DNA from: JAQBQB01 sp963846925
GTDB taxonomy: Bacteria > Gemmatimonadota > Gemmatimonadetes > Gemmatimonadales > Gemmatimonadaceae
Assembly (NCBI GenBank): GCA_963846925.1
Contig: CAWJXW010000014.1
Location: forward strand, 558,001 to 622,000
Direction: 5' to 3'
Length of the DNA: 64,000 nt
Part shown: piece by piece, positions 1-10,103 of the stretch
How the letters are laid out: every line of letters begins with the position of its first letter
Numbering within the stretch: the stretch's first letter is position 1
The notes under the pieces: generated by a model
Seen by the model: the letters and a program-made list of their open reading frames with translations, nothing else
Told to the model about the DNA's origin: nothing
Databases searched by the model: none
Translations under genes and position numbers: made by a program

Positions 1-1155
<1,155 letters not shown>

Positions 1156-1224
1156 CAGGGAGGACGGACGGAATATCCAGCAAATCCGCCTGGCCGCAAT
1201 TGTTGACGGAGCAAGTTTCCCGGC

Positions 1225-1908
1225 CTAGGACCCCTTCATATATGCGCAACCCGCGTTCTGCGCGCGCACGAGCGCGAACACGCCTGTCGGCATGAGCGTC
1301 GCGCCCGGCACGAGCCCGTTCCGGACGTCGTTGCGAACCTGCTCGACATCCTTCTTCGTGCGCTCGGCGGCGCCGGCCGCCCAATTCATCGACGCGCGGT
1401 TGCAGACGAGGAAGATCGCGCCGCGGGCGCGAAGCGTCTCGAGCTTCGACGCGACGGCCCAATCGGGCTCGCCGGGCATCGCTTTCAGGTACGGGTTGCG
1501 ACGCGCCGGCTGCTTGGTGAGCGGATCGTTCACCTTGCGATCCTCGCCGATCGCGTAGCGGTTCCAAAGGTCATCGTTGAACGCCATCACCTGGCCGAGT
1601 TGGCGCATGACGATCACCATGCGAACCCCGTCGTCCGAACCATAGACTTCCTTGAAGTTGTCCTGAATGCCCGCGGCGAGGTCGAGCGCGGCGCCCTCGG
1701 CTAACGCGGGCGAGTCGAAGACGGCCTTGTACTGCGCGCGCTGAACCTGGTCGACCCAGGACATGTCCCACGCGGCGCTCGGCGCGCCGAAGTGATCGGC
1801 GACGCGGCTCAATTCCTCAGCGCCGAGCGGCGACACGATCGCGCCGCCCCCGACCGCCGCGGTGGCCAGGGTCAGCTGTCTCAAGAAATCCCGTCGATCG
1901 CCAGTCAT
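1225..1908 (-). CDS. Tat-exported DsrE-like protein
   Basis: Exported protein of 227 aa. The N terminus has a twin-arginine motif (RRDFLRQ) followed by a hydrophobic Ala/Gly stretch, so folded export by Tat is likely. The body resembles the DsrE/DsrF-like fold as found in secreted small proteins of environmental bacteria. A cysteine in FLVCNRAS sits where DsrE proteins often carry one; I cannot say whether it is catalytic. ATG start with GGAG about 7 bases upstream. The next gene upstream on the same strand, an esterase, starts far enough away that a separate promoter is possible. The function is unknown; sulfur-relay roles of DsrE should not be assumed for an exported protein. Confidence 0.65.
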   Translation of the reverse strand: MTGDRRDFLRQLTLATAAVGGGAIVSPLGAEELSRVADHFGAPSAAWDMSWVDQVQRAQYKAVFDSPALAEGAALDLAAGIQDNFKEVYGSDDGVRMVIVMRQLGQVMAFNDDLWNRYAIGEDRKVNDPLTKQPARRNPYLKAMPGEPDWAVASKLETLRARGAIFLVCNRASMNWAAGAAERTKKDVEQVRNDVRNGLVPGATLMPTGVFALVRAQNAGCAYMKGS

Positions 1909-1942
1909 CGGTCACTCCGCGGAAGAACGCGTTGGTGCGCAG

Positions 1943-2944
1943 TCAGTACGCCGGTCGAAAACGAGCCTTCCAGTGAGACGCGGGCAGGAGCGATCCCGTT
2001 CGCTTGACCGAATGGCTGTCTTGCGTCAGGCTCGCCTTGAACGCGCCGTACACCTCCGGCCAGCTCGACGACCCGGGGTCGATCATCTCAAAATGGCCCG
2101 ACTCGGGCAGTTCGATCAACCGAGTCGTCGAGTCACCGACTGCGCGCGCGCGCGCGAAGTACGCTCGGCCAACCGGGCCAAAGGTCGCGTCCTTGGCGCC
2201 GATCAAGAGTGTCTGCGGCGCGTTCACTGGCGCGAGTCGCATCAACGACGCCGCGGCGTATCGATCCTCGCGCGCCGAGGGCGAGCCGCCCATCAACTTG
2301 TCGATCACGTTTCCGCACACGCCGGATTGATGGAGTTGCTCGAGGTCCGGCGCCGGCGCGAGCGCGATGACCGAGCGAACGCGCAGCGGATCTTTGAGGT
2401 ACAGCTCACTCGACGGCGGGATCTTGGATCGCGCCGCGAGCCAGAGGGCGAACGTGCCGCCGGCCGAGTGTCCCGCTGCTATGACTCGGTCGAGATCCAG
2501 CTGGTACTGCGCGGCGATTCGCTGCAGGTAGTCGGCCCCGAGAGCGACATCCATGAACGTGTTCGGCCAGCCCCCGCCCTCGTCGCCGACGCGTCGGTAT
2601 TCGATGCTCCACACGGCGAAGCCGCTGTCGGCCAACGCTTGCTCGAGCTTGCCGACGTGCGCGATATCGAACTGCGAGAGCCAACAACCACCGTGTATGA
2701 AGACCACGACCGGGTGACGGCCGGGTGTCTTGGGCAATCGCAGGTTCGCGAATTGTTGCGGCGATGACCCGTACGCGATGCGCGCGGTCGGAGGCCCGGC
2801 GGTGAGTGCACCGAGGTCGCGGGAAGTCATGAGGCGTTGCGCGCTCAGCGGGAACGCGACGGTCCACGCGCCTGCGGCGAGAGCCAGGCTGAGTGTTCTC
2901 GAGGGCACGGTCAGGGCTTCGGTGGGGCGGGGGTCCATCAGCAA
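1943..2944 (-). CDS. secreted alpha/beta-hydrolase (BD-FAE/esterase-like)
   Basis: Secreted serine hydrolase of 333 aa, probably an esterase or lipase-like enzyme. A signal peptide (LSLALAAGAWTVAFPLSA) is followed by the oxyanion-hole motif HGGCW at about residue 125 and the nucleophile elbow GHSAGG at about residue 199. The catalytic Asp and His are expected in GAKDATFG and ESGHFEMI near the C terminus. The arrangement matches the BD-FAE/carboxylesterase group, but the substrate cannot be read from sequence. The start could be either of two close Met codons (residue 1 or 3). It lies upstream of the Tat-exported protein on the same strand. Confidence 0.8.
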   Translation of the reverse strand: MLMDPRPTEALTVPSRTLSLALAAGAWTVAFPLSAQRLMTSRDLGALTAGPPTARIAYGSSPQQFANLRLPKTPGRHPVVVFIHGGCWLSQFDIAHVGKLEQALADSGFAVWSIEYRRVGDEGGGWPNTFMDVALGADYLQRIAAQYQLDLDRVIAAGHSAGGTFALWLAARSKIPPSSELYLKDPLRVRSVIALAPAPDLEQLHQSGVCGNVIDKLMGGSPSAREDRYAAASLMRLAPVNAPQTLLIGAKDATFGPVGRAYFARARAVGDSTTRLIELPESGHFEMIDPGSSSWPEVYGAFKASLTQDSHSVKRTGSLLPASHWKARFRPAY

Positions 2945-2991
2945 ACTAGCCGCCGGCCGAAGCGCGATGCCGGACTCACATCTAAACGAGC

Positions 2992-3714
2992 TCAGTGCGG
3001 CGTGATAGCCCTCTGCCGCACGCGCTCTCGCTCGGCGACGACGATCGGCTCCATCGCGCCCGCACCGAGCATGAGCGGCTGCTGTATACCCGCGCTATCC
3101 GACGATGCGGCTTGATTCGAAGCCGCTGTCGATGGCCTCTCCGCCATCAGCCGAGTCACGAATCTCTGCCCTTCGGAGATGCGCTCGACTTCGATGGCGA
3201 TCGTGTCGACCGCCTGCTCGATTCGCTCCAACCGATTCGTCACGTCACTCGGCACCGGAGTCGTTCGCGTCGTGCGGCGCAGGATCCTCCTCGCCCACGC
3301 GATCGAAATCGGGAGCGCGAGGGCCAACGTCAGAAACGTCGCTGCCGGAACGACCAGAGTCGGCACGAACAGGCGCGGAAAGAATGGGACCACCGGGTTC
3401 GCGCCCGGCGCGCTGACCGTCCGCCCCTGCCTGAGCGCGATGCGCGCCTCGAGCATCGCGATTTTTCCATCTGTCTTCGCGAGCTGAACGCCAACATCCG
3501 CCCACTGTTGCTGCACTCCGGGACGCGCCGGATTGTTGCGCAGCATGTTGTCGAGCTGGTTCTTGAGCCCGTCCCACTGCGCCTTGAGCCCGGCGTGCTC
3601 GACCCGAAGGTCGCCGAGCTGCGTTTGAAGCGACCCGGGGTCGGCGTCCTGAGCCAGGACGGGACCGGGAGCCGGAGTGTGCGGGGCGGCTGGTGCCTGG
3701 GCCTGGTGGAGCAT
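2992..3714 (-). CDS. coiled-coil membrane protein of unknown function
   Basis: 240 aa, not recognised. The N-terminal half is Pro/Ala/Gln-rich and then heptad-like (residues about 30-95, e.g. LQTQLGDLRVEHAGLKAQWD), suggesting a coiled coil. One or two membrane-spanning stretches follow at about residues 110-140 (VPTLVVPAATFLTLALALPI), then a short basic segment WARRILRR and a second amphipathic helix (NRLERIEQAVDTIAIEVERI). The C terminus is low complexity. This coil-TM-coil layout is common among uncharacterised envelope proteins. It is the last leftward gene before an intergenic stretch that contains repeat R4. Confidence 0.6.
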   Translation of the reverse strand: MLHQAQAPAAPHTPAPGPVLAQDADPGSLQTQLGDLRVEHAGLKAQWDGLKNQLDNMLRNNPARPGVQQQWADVGVQLAKTDGKIAMLEARIALRQGRTVSAPGANPVVPFFPRLFVPTLVVPAATFLTLALALPISIAWARRILRRTTRTTPVPSDVTNRLERIEQAVDTIAIEVERISEGQRFVTRLMAERPSTAASNQAASSDSAGIQQPLMLGAGAMEPIVVAERERVRQRAITPH

Positions 3715-3828
3715 AGGAAGTCCAGTGGTGAGAGACCGGCCTCCTACCTTACGGGCCCCGTTGCGGGGGGTTCCAACTTGGCCGGCCTCAAGGGGTACAA
3801 GGGGGGCGGAGTCGTGGCTTAAACGGGA

Positions 3829-3995
3829 TCGCTGAGTGTCCGGGGGACTCTAGGCGGCAGGCGGCAGCGACAGCGACAGGAGGGTGGATCGGACAGGGAC
3901 TTCACCGCAAGAACGGCTAAACTGTTGTCAGATGTCTGAGGTCAGTCCCCGATTTCTAGCGCCAGCCGTCCTCCCCACTGCGCGCGATCTTGCGT
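3829..3995 (+). repeat. dispersed repeat R4, copy 1
   Basis: This stretch resembles 63600-63770 in the same orientation. Shared blocks include GACTCTAGGCG, GGCGGCAGCG, TAAACTG followed by three TGTCAG/TGTCTGA-like hexamers, AGCGCCAGCCGT and GCGCGATCTTGCGTGG. Most of the 279-bp gap between the coiled-coil gene and the next gene is this element. On the minus strand both copies read a short open tail ending TQDRAxWGxRLAL, so it could be a decayed gene end or a structured element. No function is assigned. Confidence 0.6.
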
Positions 3996-4041
3996 GGCAG
4001 CGGTTGCGAATTCTATGTCTGCGTCGTTTTCAAATCTCATG

Positions 4042-5058
4042 ATGCATCGTACAATCCTCGCCGGGTTGACCATCGCCGCCTTTCCCGTGGCCTCCGCGTC
4101 GCCCCAGTCTCCCGCGCAGGCGGCGACAACGCCCCGCGAGACCGACACCACGCACACACGCCTCATTCCGGGGCGCAAGAAGCACGACTCGGTCGCCTTC
4201 GCGTCGACCGTTGCCTTCGGCCGGCACCAGATGAAGGACTGGCCGACGCCGCCGGCGCCGCTACCGGGATCGATCTTCCCCGACAATCGCATCGTGGCGT
4301 TCTACGGCAATCCGCTCTCGAAGCGCATGGGCGTGTTGGGCGAATATCCCACTGAGCAGATGCTCACGAAGCTCGACGACGCGGTGCGCGACTGGCAGCG
4401 CGCCGATCCGGCGACTCCGGTCAAGCCGGCGCTGCAACTGATCGCCGTCGTCGCCCAAGGCTCTCCCGGCCGAGACGGCATGTACCGCCTGCGCATGGAC
4501 TCGGCGCTCATCGAGAAAGTGTACGGCTGGGCGAAACAGAGGAACGCGCTGCTCTTCCTCGATATTCAGGTGGCCAAGAGCACGATGCAGCGCGAGCTTC
4601 CTCGGCTCATGCCATTTCTCTCACGACCCGACGTGCACCTCGCGATGGATGCGGAATTCTCGATGCACCACAGCAAGGAGGGGATGGCGCCCGGCAAAAA
4701 GGTGGGCGTGTTCGACGCCGCCGACATCAACTGGGTCTCGGAGCAACTTGCCGAGCTCGTGAAAGAGAAGCAGCTGCCGCCCAAGATCCTGATCGTGCAC
4801 CGGTGGCTCAAGCCGATGATCCTGAACGCCGACAAGATCTCGCTCGACCCGCGCGTGCAGATCGTGATGGACATGGACGGCTGGGGTCCGCCGTGGATGA
4901 AGTTCGAGTCGTATCGCGACTACATCGATCTCGAGCCGGTCGAGTACACGGGTTTCAAGATCTTCTTCCACAACGACGCCAAGCATCACGACCCGTTGCT
5001 CACGCCCGCCGAGGTGTTGGGCCTCAGGCCGCGGCCGTTGTACATCCAGTACCAGTGA
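4042..5058 (+). CDS. secreted protein of unknown function (FYGNPLSKRMGVLGEY family)
   Basis: Predicted secreted protein, about 339 aa from the chosen start. I chose the Met beginning MHRTILAGLTIAAF because it gives a good signal peptide; Met codons at 4019 and 4039 and an upstream start at 3994 are alternatives. The mature part begins with a low-complexity linker, then a compact domain with conserved-looking blocks FYGNPLSKRMGVLGEY, LLFLDIQVAKST and VMDMDGWGPPW. Alternating hydrophobic strands and helices with acidic loop ends suggest a TIM-barrel-like hydrolase, but that is only an impression. It converges with the next gene with no gap: the two stop codons are adjacent (5056-5058 and 5059-5061). 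Confidence 0.7.
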   Translation: MHRTILAGLTIAAFPVASASPQSPAQAATTPRETDTTHTRLIPGRKKHDSVAFASTVAFGRHQMKDWPTPPAPLPGSIFPDNRIVAFYGNPLSKRMGVLGEYPTEQMLTKLDDAVRDWQRADPATPVKPALQLIAVVAQGSPGRDGMYRLRMDSALIEKVYGWAKQRNALLFLDIQVAKSTMQRELPRLMPFLSRPDVHLAMDAEFSMHHSKEGMAPGKKVGVFDAADINWVSEQLAELVKEKQLPPKILIVHRWLKPMILNADKISLDPRVQIVMDMDGWGPPWMKFESYRDYIDLEPVEYTGFKIFFHNDAKHHDPLLTPAEVLGLRPRPLYIQYQ

Positions 5059-6249
5059 TCACGCGAAGCGCGCCGCGCTGAACGCCCCGAGATCGAAGCG
5101 TGACCGCCCGGCCGTTACGAGGTCGGCCTGAATCTCACCGATCGCGCTGGCGAACTTGAAGCCGTGACCCGAACACGCGCTCGACACGATCACACGCCCC
5201 CCCCGATGCGAAGGGTGAACGTCGATCACGAAGTGTAGATCGGGTGTGTTCGTGAAGAGACAGACCGCGCTCTCGCGCACGGGCGCGCGCGAGAGGTCGG
5301 GTAACAGCGTCGAGAGGGCGCGGCGGAGCGGCGCGACCTCTGCATCGTCGACGGTCCGCCGAACGGTGTCGGGATCGCGGACGACCTCGCCCTGATGCAT
5401 CACGGCCGCCTTGATTCCGCGCGGAAGACGAGGAAAGCCGTAGCACCACGAGAAGCCAGACTCCGCCTCGTATTGATAGAGGTAGATCGGGAACGCGGCG
5501 CGATCGAACCGCGCGTCCGCCGCATCCGGCTCGAGCCAGAAGAGCAGCTGCCGCTCGACGACGAGTGGAAGCCGCGCGTCCGCGGCGAGCTGTGGCATCC
5601 GCGCGCCGCCACAGAGCACCAGATGGTCGGCGGCGTACGATCCAACGGTTGTCTCGACGCGAACGTCGTCGTCGCTCGCGCTCCACGACTGGACCGGCTC
5701 GTCGAAGCGCAGCGTGGCGCCGGCCGCGGCAGCGACGCGCAAATGGGCCGCGTTGCACCGGTCGGGATCGAGGTAGCCCGCACGGCGGTCGAGGACCGCA
5801 ACTTCGCCTTGTCGGAGACGAAAGGCTGGATATCGCGCGCGAACCTGGTCGGGCGAGAGAACGTCGTGCCCGATCCCGAACTCCGCAGCGCTGCAAAGCG
5901 TGCCCGTCACGAGCTCTCCGTCGCGCGGTCCGATCATCAAACCGCCGATTTCGTGCAGCAGCGTCTCGCCGGACCGAACCTCGAGCTCGCGCCAGAGATC
6001 GTACGCGCGGCGCAGGATCGGGACATACATCGGATGCTCGAAGTACGCCTCGCGGATGATCCGGCTGTCACCGTGCGACGAGCCGAACGTGTGGCCGGGC
6101 GACCAGCGGTCCAAGCCGAGCACGCGGCGGCCGCGAAGCGCGAGCTGGTACGCGGTCGCGCTCCCCATCGCACCGAGCCCGGCGACGATGACGTCGAAGC
6201 GATTCCGTGGAGCTCGAGGTCTTCCGCGCTCCGGCACTCGTGCGTTCAC
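5059..6249 (-). CDS. FAD-dependent amine oxidase, sarcosine oxidase/SolA-like
   Basis: Flavoprotein of 396 aa related to monomeric sarcosine oxidase and N-methyltryptophan oxidase, which oxidatively demethylate N-methyl amino acids and release hydrogen peroxide. Seen: dinucleotide-binding VAGLGAMGSATA near the N terminus, the family block SSHGDSRIIREAYFEHP, and SACSGHGFKF near the C terminus, whose Cys corresponds to the residue that binds FAD covalently in the monomeric enzymes. Length fits the family (about 390 aa). The GTG start lies inside a fragment of repeat R1; a start a few codons downstream would also keep the FAD motif. The precise amine substrate is not determinable. Confidence 0.85.
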   Translation of the reverse strand: MNARVPERGRPRAPRNRFDVIVAGLGAMGSATAYQLALRGRRVLGLDRWSPGHTFGSSHGDSRIIREAYFEHPMYVPILRRAYDLWRELEVRSGETLLHEIGGLMIGPRDGELVTGTLCSAAEFGIGHDVLSPDQVRARYPAFRLRQGEVAVLDRRAGYLDPDRCNAAHLRVAAAAGATLRFDEPVQSWSASDDDVRVETTVGSYAADHLVLCGGARMPQLAADARLPLVVERQLLFWLEPDAADARFDRAAFPIYLYQYEAESGFSWCYGFPRLPRGIKAAVMHQGEVVRDPDTVRRTVDDAEVAPLRRALSTLLPDLSRAPVRESAVCLFTNTPDLHFVIDVHPSHRGGRVIVSSACSGHGFKFASAIGEIQADLVTAGRSRFDLGAFSAARFA

Positions 6250-6277
6250 GCGCCGAGCCGCCCGAGGTCTTCCGCGC
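6246..6277 (+). repeat. repeat R1, 5' fragment
   Basis: Carries only the first module of R1 (CGAGCCGCCCGAGGTCTTCC) without the palindrome. It overlaps the start of the sarcosine-oxidase-like gene. Confidence 0.6.
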
Positions 6278-6300
6278 CGATCAACACAGGCAAATGCAAC

Positions 6301-6414
6301 GTGAATCGTTCAAGGAGTCTGCTCCTCGGAGCTCTGCTGCTGACAGCGTGCGAACCGACGGCGCGCACTCGCGCGAGTAGGCGGGTCGCGCTCCCGGCGC
6401 GCTCCTCTAGATGA
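6301..6414 (+). CDS. possible short lipoprotein or lipoprotein remnant
   Basis: A 37-codon frame starting at GTG encodes NRSRSLLLGALLLTACEP, a textbook lipoprotein signal with lipobox LTAC, then only about 20 basic residues before TGA at 6412. The end overlaps the 3' end of the GMC oxidoreductase on the other strand. Possibilities are a tiny lipoprotein, a truncated lipoprotein gene, or chance. The lipobox is better than chance would suggest, but no homology can be claimed. Confidence 0.3.
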   Translation: MNRSRSLLLGALLLTACEPTARTRASRRVALPARSSR

Positions 6415-8001
6415 TCGTAGCCGCTGCTCGCCGGAGATGGTCGGCAAGCCGAATCGCGAGCGCGACGATCGTGAGCGTCGGCCCCGCGGTGCCGCTCGTC
6501 GGGAAGACCGACGACCCGGCGACGTACAGGTTCGCGAGACCGTGGACTCTGCAGTCGGGGTCGACCACGCTGAGCTTCGGGTCATTTCCCATGCGCGTCG
6601 TCCCCATGTGATGCCAAAAAAAATCGAAGTCGCCCGCCACGTATTTTCGTTCCATCTCGGTCGCGAGTCGTCGGCCGTCCAGTCCCAGTTCATCAGCGGC
6701 GATTTGCAGAGCCTTCGCGTGCGCCGCGCGCTGATCCCTGTCCAACTCATCCTGCAGGCAGACGCCCAGCTGGCCCGGCGCATCTGACGCGGTCGACAAC
6801 CGGACGGCATTCGATGGATCGGGAATCTGCTCGACCTGCACGACGAGGGTCAGCGTTCCCGAGCGGTTTTCGGCGCCCGTGAATTTTCTCCAGGCGTACC
6901 CAGCGTTCCGAAGCGGATGTCTCAGCGTGGCGAGAGCGGCGCGCGGCAGATCGCGTGGTCGCCTGATGGCGGCTTTCAGTTCGCCAAGTTCTTCCGGCTC
7001 GGCCGGAAGGTTGGGTCGGAAAAGAGCGCGAGTCCAGGCAGCCGATGCTCCCTCGCAACGGCGCCCGAAAGCACCAGCATTGCCCATATTGTCGCATCTC
7101 CGACTTCCTGGCGGTCCCCGCGCAGCGCGTCCAAGTCGCGGCCGATGCCGGCGTTGTACAAATTGAGATTACTCGAAGGCCAGAGCCTCCCGCGGTCGCT
7201 CAGCGCAGTCTCGAAGGAGTAGTACAAGTGCTCCTGGAAGTATCTCCCGACCAGGTGGCTCACCTCGGACGCCGCGCCGTTCATGAGATCTGTCGACGCC
7301 AGCAGGATCCGCGAATTCTCGATCCCGCCGGCGGAAAGGATGAATCGATCCGCAGCGATGACAGCCGTGGCGCCATCCGTTTGGACCGCTTCGACGGCAA
7401 CGATCCGGTTTCCATTTGCCCTGAGTCGGACGACGCGAATTCCCGGCACGACGGTCACGTTCGGGGCGTCCGCCAGCACCCCACCGTGGAGCTCGGCGAA
7501 ACTGAATTCCGGCGTCGCCTGCGTGATCCTCGTCTCGAGAACGGACGATTTCAGTGGCTTGGCGCCGCGCCCGAGAAGCGGACGGCAGGCATTCTCATCA
7601 TACCAGCGGAATCCACCAATGCCGCATAGCGTCTGCGCGCGCTCGTAGTACGGGAGAAGATCGTCTCGCCGAATCGGCCAGCCACTGTTCGGGATCCACG
7701 TCCGCGGTTCGAAGTCGCCGGGGTCAAGCGGCCGACAGTTTCCATACCAGTAATTAGTGTTGCCACCGAGAAAGAATTCCCGATTCGGATCGACACCGAG
7801 GGTCAACGTGCGCCCGGGCAAGACCCTGTAAACGGGCGGACCAGCGCCGTTCGAAGTCGCTCCCCCCTGCTCGAGAAGGACGACCTTCAGCGGCGTGCGC
7901 GCCATCTCCACCGCTAGCGCAATCCCGGCCGCGCCCCCACCCACGATGCACACGTCCACCTTTCCAAGGTCCGGCAAAATTCGCTCGGAAGTGATGATCA
8001 T
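6407..8001 (-). CDS. GMC-family FAD oxidoreductase (one frameshift)
   Basis: Glucose-methanol-choline family flavoenzyme, about 530 aa when joined. The N-terminal part (8001 to about 7010) has the FAD-binding CIVGGGAAGIALA, GGNTNYWYG and ILSAGGIENSRILL. The C-terminal part (about 7015 to 6407) has the family active-site block FFWHHMGTTRMG with its His and the closing FAD motif TSGTAGPTLTIVALAIRLA. The frame changes by one base near 7010-7050, where SDPTFRP in one frame passes to RPNLPAEPEELGEL in the other. Both sides stay conserved, so an assembly indel is more likely than a dead gene. The substrate is an alcohol or sugar that cannot be specified. Confidence 0.8.
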
Positions 8002-8078
8002 CAGTATCCATTCTATGGTTCAGTGTCCCAAACGCACAAGGTTGTGTCGCAGCGCCAGCCACGGAGACGTTCGGCGTT

Positions 8079-8993
8079 TCACTTCGGCCAGATCGTAAAA
8101 TCGGCCATCGCGCGCCGCACGACCGTCCCGCCCATCTGCTCGAGCGCCGCGTTCAGCTCGAGCAGATGCCCGCGCGTCAGCTCGAGCTTGTGCTCATCAG
8201 GTTGGAACTTGGTCCCGATCGGATAGTCGAGGAACGGCGTGCGCGCTTCCTCGATGTGGGCACCGAGGACGTGAGCCACTCGAAGGTCTCGCGTGAAATC
8301 GACGAGCCGCCGCGCACTCTTGGCGAACGCCGCCGCGTCGGCGACGTAGAGGCGGCCCGGGTACATCGTGTCGCCGGTCAGCAGGATCCCGGTCCGACGG
8401 TCATGGATCGCGATCGACGCGCGCTCGTGTCCTGGAATCGGAACGACGTCGAGCATGCGTCCGCCGAGGTCGAACGTCGCGGTCGAATCGGGCCATGCCT
8501 TCAGTCCAAAAAACCGCTGGACAGCTTCTGGACTCGTGCCGACGACCGTGACGCCCGGCATAGCAGCGAGCGCCGAGTCGCCGGCGACGTGGTCACCGTG
8601 GGCGTGTGAATGGGCTGCGACGAGGCGCGGAATGGTCTTGCCGTGCGCCTCGGCCCAGCGCTTGAGCGCGGCGCCGACCGCGTCGGCCACGCGAGCGCCT
8701 CTGGCTCCAGTGTCGACGAGCAGCGCCTGACCGTCTCCGAAGATCAGATAGAGAAACGGCTTCTCATAGTTCGTGCAGCCGGATTGACGGAGGATGTAAA
8801 AATCCGGGTTGTACTCATGAAGCCGGAAATCCGATTGTCTGGTCGCGCACGCATCCGGCGACTCGGCCCAATTTTCTGGGAGCGTGCCCCGCTCGAGCCC
8901 CGCGCCGTCGGGCTGCGGTGCCTGCGCGGCAGCGGCTGATACGCAGAATAGCCACACCGCAAACGCGAGTTGTTGCGGTCTCACCGGGTTCAC
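8079..8993 (-). CDS. secreted metallo-beta-lactamase-fold hydrolase
   Basis: Secreted binuclear-zinc hydrolase of 304 aa. A signal peptide (LAFAVWLFCVSAAAA) precedes the fold. The zinc motif HSHAHGDH (H-x-H-x-D-H) lies at about residue 148, the third His probably in IPGHERAS, the bridging Asp in LLTGDTMYPG, and the last His in LGAHIEE. This arrangement is typical of the large MBL superfamily (lactonases, thioesterases, class B3-like enzymes), so beta-lactam hydrolysis is only one option. It is transcribed divergently from the HtrA operon; the 165-bp gap must hold both promoters. Confidence 0.8.
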   Translation of the reverse strand: MNPVRPQQLAFAVWLFCVSAAAAQAPQPDGAGLERGTLPENWAESPDACATRQSDFRLHEYNPDFYILRQSGCTNYEKPFLYLIFGDGQALLVDTGARGARVADAVGAALKRWAEAHGKTIPRLVAAHSHAHGDHVAGDSALAAMPGVTVVGTSPEAVQRFFGLKAWPDSTATFDLGGRMLDVVPIPGHERASIAIHDRRTGILLTGDTMYPGRLYVADAAAFAKSARRLVDFTRDLRVAHVLGAHIEEARTPFLDYPIGTKFQPDEHKLELTRGHLLELNAALEQMGGTVVRRAMADFTIWPK

Positions 8994-9158
8994 CTCTCGA
9001 GAAAGAGACTCGGCTCACGCGACTTCCTGGCCGGAAACCTAAAGCGAGCGGGATCGCATCCGTACAACCCCCTGTTCTGATCTCACCCATTTATCCGATG
9101 GTTCGACGCACTCCAGCGCCTTTAACATGCGATCGTCGCACTCACCCTCAGGAATCGC

Positions 9159-10103
9159 ATGTCGCCAACCAAACAGAAGAACCCAATCGCCGAGCTCTCG
9201 GCGAGCCTCGCCGATGCCGTGGAAACGGCCGGCAAATCGATCGTCGCCATCCACGCTCGGCGACGCATTCCGTCGAGCGGCGTCGTGTGGCGCGACGGGA
9301 TCATCGTCAGCGCGAGTCACACGGTCAGAACCGACGGCGACGTCGCCGTCTCGCTGCCAAACGGCGATTCGGCGCGGGCGACCGTCGTTGGACGCGACGC
9401 GGCGACCGATCTCGTCGTGCTACGACTCAATGGCGGGAGTACGACGGTTGCCCAGCGCGCCGATACGGACGCCGCGCGGATCGGGTCGCTCGTGCTCGCC
9501 GTCGGTCGGCCAGGACGAAAGGTCACGGCGAGCTTCGGCATCGTCAGCGCGATCGCCGACGACTGGCGTGGCGCGGCGGGCGGACGCATCGATCGCGTCC
9601 TGCGACTCGATCTGTCGATCTACGACGGCTTCTCCGGTGGATCGCTTGTCGATTCCAACGGAGCGGTGATCGGTATCGACAATTCGGCGCTCGCGCGCGG
9701 AACGCCGACCGCGCTACCGGCGTCGACCGTCGATCGAGTCGTCGACGAGTTGCTCGAGCGCGGACACATTCGCCGACCGTTCATCGGAGTCGCCGTGCAG
9801 CAGGTCGCGCTCAACGCGGCGACCGTCGCGCGGCACAAGCTTTCGCATGATGGCGGACTTGTCGTCGTTTCAATCGCCGATGGTTCGCCGGCCGAGTCGG
9901 CGGGGCTTCTGATCGGCGACGTGTTGCTCTCGGCCGGCGGGAAGCCGCTGCGTCGTCCAACCGATTTGCTTGACGCGCTCTCGACAGTCGCCGACGGCGC
10001 ATCGTTGGAGCTCGAGCACCTTCGTGGCAGCGCGATCGCCAAGTCGAACGTGACTCCTATCGACCGCGGCGCGCGCGAGGCGAGCGAAGGAGACGATCGA
10101 TGA
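9159..10103 (+). CDS. HtrA/DegP-like serine protease with PDZ domain
   Basis: Trypsin-fold protease of 314 aa with one C-terminal PDZ domain. The likely triad is His in VSASHTVR, Asp in AATDLVVL and Ser in DGFSGGSLVD (usual GNSGG, here GFSGG). The PDZ region (about residues 205-295) starts at RRPFIGVAV and includes GLLIGDVLLSAGG. There is no clear signal peptide or TM helix, unlike periplasmic DegP, so a cytoplasmic or leaderless form is possible. First gene of a tight three-gene operon; its end overlaps the next start by four bases (ATGA), implying coupled translation. Confidence 0.85.
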   Translation: MSPTKQKNPIAELSASLADAVETAGKSIVAIHARRRIPSSGVVWRDGIIVSASHTVRTDGDVAVSLPNGDSARATVVGRDAATDLVVLRLNGGSTTVAQRADTDAARIGSLVLAVGRPGRKVTASFGIVSAIADDWRGAAGGRIDRVLRLDLSIYDGFSGGSLVDSNGAVIGIDNSALARGTPTALPASTVDRVVDELLERGHIRRPFIGVAVQQVALNAATVARHKLSHDGGLVVVSIADGSPAESAGLLIGDVLLSAGGKPLRRPTDLLDALSTVADGASLELEHLRGSAIAKSNVTPIDRGAREASEGDDR

